The notes under the pieces are model-generated. The model did not search any database and was not told the origin of the DNA. It was given only the letters and a program-made list of their open reading frames with translations. Source: a virus. From it: a DNA stretch of 24,475 nt. Where the stretch lies: positions 1 through 24,475 of IMG/VR virus record IMGVR_UViG_3300025118_000143, one strand, 5' to 3'. Below, piece after piece: positions 22,558 through 24,475 of the stretch (the first letter of the stretch is position 1; each line of letters opens with the position of its first letter). The translations under genes and the position numbers were made by a program.

Positions 22558-23436
22558 TTATTCCTCAGCAAGTTTTTGGAAATAACTAAGAGCATTATCC
22601 TCATCAGCATCAGGTGCTGAGGCAACTGCTGCTGCGGCAACAGGTGTCTGGACATCTTCTTGTACAACTTCCTCATCAAGACGAGGGCGTTGTGCTTGCT
22701 TCTGTCCTAGTACAGACTTCAAACGCTTCTCTAAATCTTCATATGATTTGAAGTTAGATTGAGCAGTGAATTCTGAAACGGAATACTCCTTCTTCCAGAG
22801 TGCTTCGAGTGCATCATCGTCATCAAGAAGAGGTGACGGAGAATCAAACTCTGACTTATCATAATTCCAGTAACCATCCACCTTGCGTATCTTAAGCTTG
22901 AAGTTTGCTCCAGCCCAGAAATCAAATGGATTAATTGCTTCTTCATCTTCAAACTCTGGTTGCATTGCTGCAGTTAGTTTGTCAAAGATTTTCTTACCAA
23001 ACTTAAAGAGGAATACTCCTCCTTCATTATGAGGGTTAACTGGATCCTTAACAACGTAGATGTTAGCGAAGTAAGAAAGCTTACGCTTCTGCTTACGAAC
23101 AACATCCTTATCAGATTCATTACCACTGTTCCATAAGTCACGATTGTACTCAGAAACTGGGTCCTTACCACCATTAGTAGTCAGGGAGTTTTCAATGTAC
23201 CATCCACCTGGTCCTTGGAAAGCATGGGAATAAACCTTTGCCCAAGGTAGGTCCTCACCATCAGGTGCAGGAAGGAATCGGATAACGGCATAACCATTAC
23301 CGGTTTTATCCAGTTCTGGTTTCCAGAGACGCTCATCAGCACCACCTCTGGTGGTACTTGTCTTCTCAATCTCCTTAACTAATTTGGAGGTGAGCGAACC
23401 GAGAGAAGACTGTTTCTTTAGACTTGAAAAAGACAT
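22558..23436 (-). CDS. 32: gp32-like single-stranded DNA-binding protein (292 aa)
   Basis: Matches T4 gp32 (301 aa) in order and motif. The basic N-terminus (SSLKKQSSLGSLTSKLVKE) serves cooperative binding. The core has VIRFLPAPDGEDLPWAKVYSH, WYIEN, KLSYFANIYVVKDPVNPHNEGG and FKFGKKIFDKL. The C-terminus is acidic (DEEVVQED and ADEDNALSYFQKLAEE) and recruits other replication proteins. The T4 zinc site is gone: where T4 has three cysteines after WYIE, this protein has none, and the whole chain contains no cysteine. gp32 coats ssDNA in replication, recombination and repair. A perfect sigma70 promoter lies 45-73 bases upstream. It follows gp59 and gp33; T4 has the three genes clustered in a different order. 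Confidence 0.95.
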   Translation of the reverse strand: MSFSSLKKQSSLGSLTSKLVKEIEKTSTTRGGADERLWKPELDKTGNGYAVIRFLPAPDGEDLPWAKVYSHAFQGPGGWYIENSLTTNGGKDPVSEYNRDLWNSGNESDKDVVRKQKRKLSYFANIYVVKDPVNPHNEGGVFLFKFGKKIFDKLTAAMQPEFEDEEAINPFDFWAGANFKLKIRKVDGYWNYDKSEFDSPSPLLDDDDALEALWKKEYSVSEFTAQSNFKSYEDLEKRLKSVLGQKQAQRPRLDEEVVQEDVQTPVAAAAVASAPDADEDNALSYFQKLAEE

Positions 23437-23480
23437 AGATTTGGCTTTTGTTTTGAGATTTGGCTTGTGTGTACCTAGAC

Positions 23481-23509
23481 ATTATAGAATCAATTGTTAC
23501 TGCTGTCAA
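23481..23509 (-). promoter_or_regulatory. Perfect-consensus sigma70 promoter for gp32
   Basis: On the minus strand TTGACA (complement of 23504-23509), exactly 17 bases, then TATAAT (complement of 23481-23486). Every base of both boxes fits the consensus. It overlaps the last codons of gp33, and the start of gp32 lies about 45 bases downstream of the -10 box, leaving a leader of roughly 38 bases. Confidence 0.8.
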
Positions 23510-23828
23510 CCTGTTGTTGCATAACGTCAATCATCTTTTCCATATTGGTAAAGACAATAGACATATCAACATCTTTGGGCATGCCCATCATAACAGCAGA
23601 CTGTTGGATATTATCCTTCATCTTTTGTGCTTGGGGATCATCTGACAAACTCATGCGAGTGTAGAGTATCCTTTGCTTCTCCAGAAGTTCTTGAAGAATT
23701 TCAATGTGTTCTGCTTTGTCTTCATTGTTCATCTGGGGGAAATTAAAGACACTACCATAAACTTCTTCTTGAAGTTCTTGGATGTCTGTCATCTCTTTCC
23801 GGACTACTTCTGAATCAAAGAAACTCAT
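23490..23828 (-). CDS. 33: gp33-like late transcription coactivator, DUF1825-like (112 aa)
   Basis: A 112-residue helical protein between gp59 and gp32, where cyanophages carry the gene called 33. T4 gp33 (112 aa) bridges RNA polymerase and the sliding clamp to activate late promoters. Direct similarity to T4 gp33 is not evident by eye. The N-terminus FFDSE (residues 3-7), the later RILYTRMSLSDDPQA and the GM...M..M....MQQQ ending resemble my memory of DUF1825, a family of small cyanobacterial proteins. Its ATG overlaps the gp59 stop (ATGA), and its 3' end carries the gp32 promoter. Role assigned by position and cyanophage precedent. Confidence 0.75.
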   Translation of the reverse strand: MSFFDSEVVRKEMTDIQELQEEVYGSVFNFPQMNNEDKAEHIEILQELLEKQRILYTRMSLSDDPQAQKMKDNIQQSAVMMGMPKDVDMSIVFTNMEKMIDVMQQQVDSSNN

Positions 23829-24406
23829 AATATAATCTCCTGTAGAACTTTTTTATACTTGGGTACATTAATATTTAGGAAGGGTTGGTACTTTTTTATC
23901 CGTCTGCTGACGGTTTCCCACACTGGGTCTTTCAACTCTTTATCGAAGTTTTTAACGTACCCAAATATTCTATCACATATCACCAGAGTTTCAAGTGTAG
24001 TGTACCCACCTAAGTATCTTTTTAATATGTGAGGGTGTCCATTAGTACAATCAAACACCTCATCTACCTCCCTATCAAAGAGAGAATCAGCATCCTCTTT
24101 GAACACATAAGATAGTGACTGAACCTTCTTCTGCCACTGTTTATAATTCCTATCTCCTTCCTGCATTATCTCTCCTATCCATAGCGTCTCTGGATTCTTA
24201 CAAGAGACAAAGTTTGCTACAAAATAATCCTCAATCTCTTTATCAGGACGTTGGCGAGACATCTTCTCAAAAAAGTACCTGTCCTTACGCTTATGAAATG
24301 CTTGTACGGTAGCACGGGACCTTCCACAGTACTTGTGGTAATCATACTTATCCTTGGTGAAGTGGTTCTTCATCGCCAGATAAGTTTTATAACATTCGAA
24401 TGGCAT
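23825..24406 (-). CDS. 59: gp59-like helicase loader (193 aa)
   Basis: Shares the T4 gp59 pattern (217 aa): YKTYLAMKNHF (T4 YKLYLMIKQHM), KYDYHKY (T4 KYDVIKY), KRKDRYFFEKMS (T4 KRRDKYFFQKLS), a WIGEI/WIGDI site and VWETVSRRIKKYQPFLNIN near the end. gp59 loads the gp41 helicase onto gp32-coated forked DNA. I chose ATG 24406 over the adjacent GTG 24409 because it overlaps the upstream stop as TGATG, the coupling used elsewhere here; AGAAGG upstream could serve as ribosome binding site. It overlaps gp33 by four bases. The product is slightly shorter than T4 gp59 at the N-terminus. Confidence 0.9.
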   Translation of the reverse strand: MPFECYKTYLAMKNHFTKDKYDYHKYCGRSRATVQAFHKRKDRYFFEKMSRQRPDKEIEDYFVANFVSCKNPETLWIGEIMQEGDRNYKQWQKKVQSLSYVFKEDADSLFDREVDEVFDCTNGHPHILKRYLGGYTTLETLVICDRIFGYVKNFDKELKDPVWETVSRRIKKYQPFLNINVPKYKKVLQEIIL

Positions 24407-24474
24407 CACCTGCCTTCTCTAGATTTGTTTCTAATGGTAATGTGGTTTCCTTCTATTTCAAAATCTAAGTAATC
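24406..24474 (-). CDS. C-terminal end of an unidentified gene upstream of gp59 (partial)
   Basis: From the window edge the minus strand reads a 22-residue tail (DYLDFEIEGNHITIRNKS, then REGR) and stops at TGA 24406-24408, overlapping the gp59 ATG. The coupling supports a real gene end, but the family cannot be named. Confidence 0.55.
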   Translation of the reverse strand, partial: DYLDFEIEGNHITIRNKSREGR

Positions 24475-24475
24475 T

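Noticed and set aside
1-24475. tRNA genes, CRISPR arrays, insertion sequences or integrase
   Set aside because: No clover-leaf candidates, no regularly spaced repeats, no transposase or integrase motifs were seen; gaps between genes are too short for most of these.

Overview
This window looks like part of a T4-like cyanophage genome (a myovirus of marine Synechococcus or Prochlorococcus). It is AT-rich and packed with genes that mostly overlap by 1-23 bases. It encodes recognisable relatives of T4 gp26, gp51, gp27, gp5, gp4, gp48, gp53, gp32, gp33 and gp59. It also holds cyanophage-typical extras: a CP12-type C-terminus, a 2OG-Fe(II) oxygenase and exported proteins. All calls come from reading the sequence and from remembered family features; no database search was run.

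Layout. (1) 1-2203, plus strand: the end of an unknown gene, then five small, mostly membrane-anchored proteins of unknown function. Two of them share a nearly identical 62-base 3' coding segment. (2) 2203 down to 1929 is covered by both strands: the 295-aa plus-strand gene overlaps tail-to-tail a minus-strand gene for an exported protein. (3) 5475-1929, minus strand: a group rich in secretion signals (a glycine-zipper/lipobox protein, two paralogous exported proteins and a larger exported protein with no normal start codon), plus a 2OG oxygenase and small unknowns. (4) 19793-5524, minus strand: the tail baseplate operon, running tail-tube-like protein, gp26, gp51, two tape-measure-like paralogues, gp27-like hub, CP12-like protein, very large gp5-like hub protein, needle-like beta protein, a virion-type domain protein and a free-standing short copy of its C-terminal domain. 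(5) 19828-22557, plus strand: gp4 head-completion nuclease, an unknown 123-aa protein, gp48 and gp53. (6) 24474-22558, minus strand: end of an unknown gene, gp59 helicase loader, gp33-like late transcription coactivator and gp32 ssDNA-binding protein.

Regulation. T4-late-like boxes (xATAAATA type) lie 15-21 bases before the 200-aa gene, the CP12-like gene and gp48. A perfect sigma70 promoter (TTGACA, 17 bp, TATAAT) lies inside the 3' end of gp33 and would drive gp32. A second sigma70-like promoter precedes the 68-aa gene. A 78-base element that starts exactly at a stop codon occurs twice, behind the gp27-like gene and behind the glycine-zipper gene; one copy contains a clear bidirectional terminator hairpin.

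How it fits together: gp59/gp33/gp32 belong to replication and the switch to late transcription. The late genes build the baseplate and tail and finish the head. The exported and membrane proteins probably act at the host envelope or in the virion, but their role cannot be read from sequence. I saw no tRNA, CRISPR array, insertion sequence or integrase. No gene-free stretch exceeds about 120 bases.
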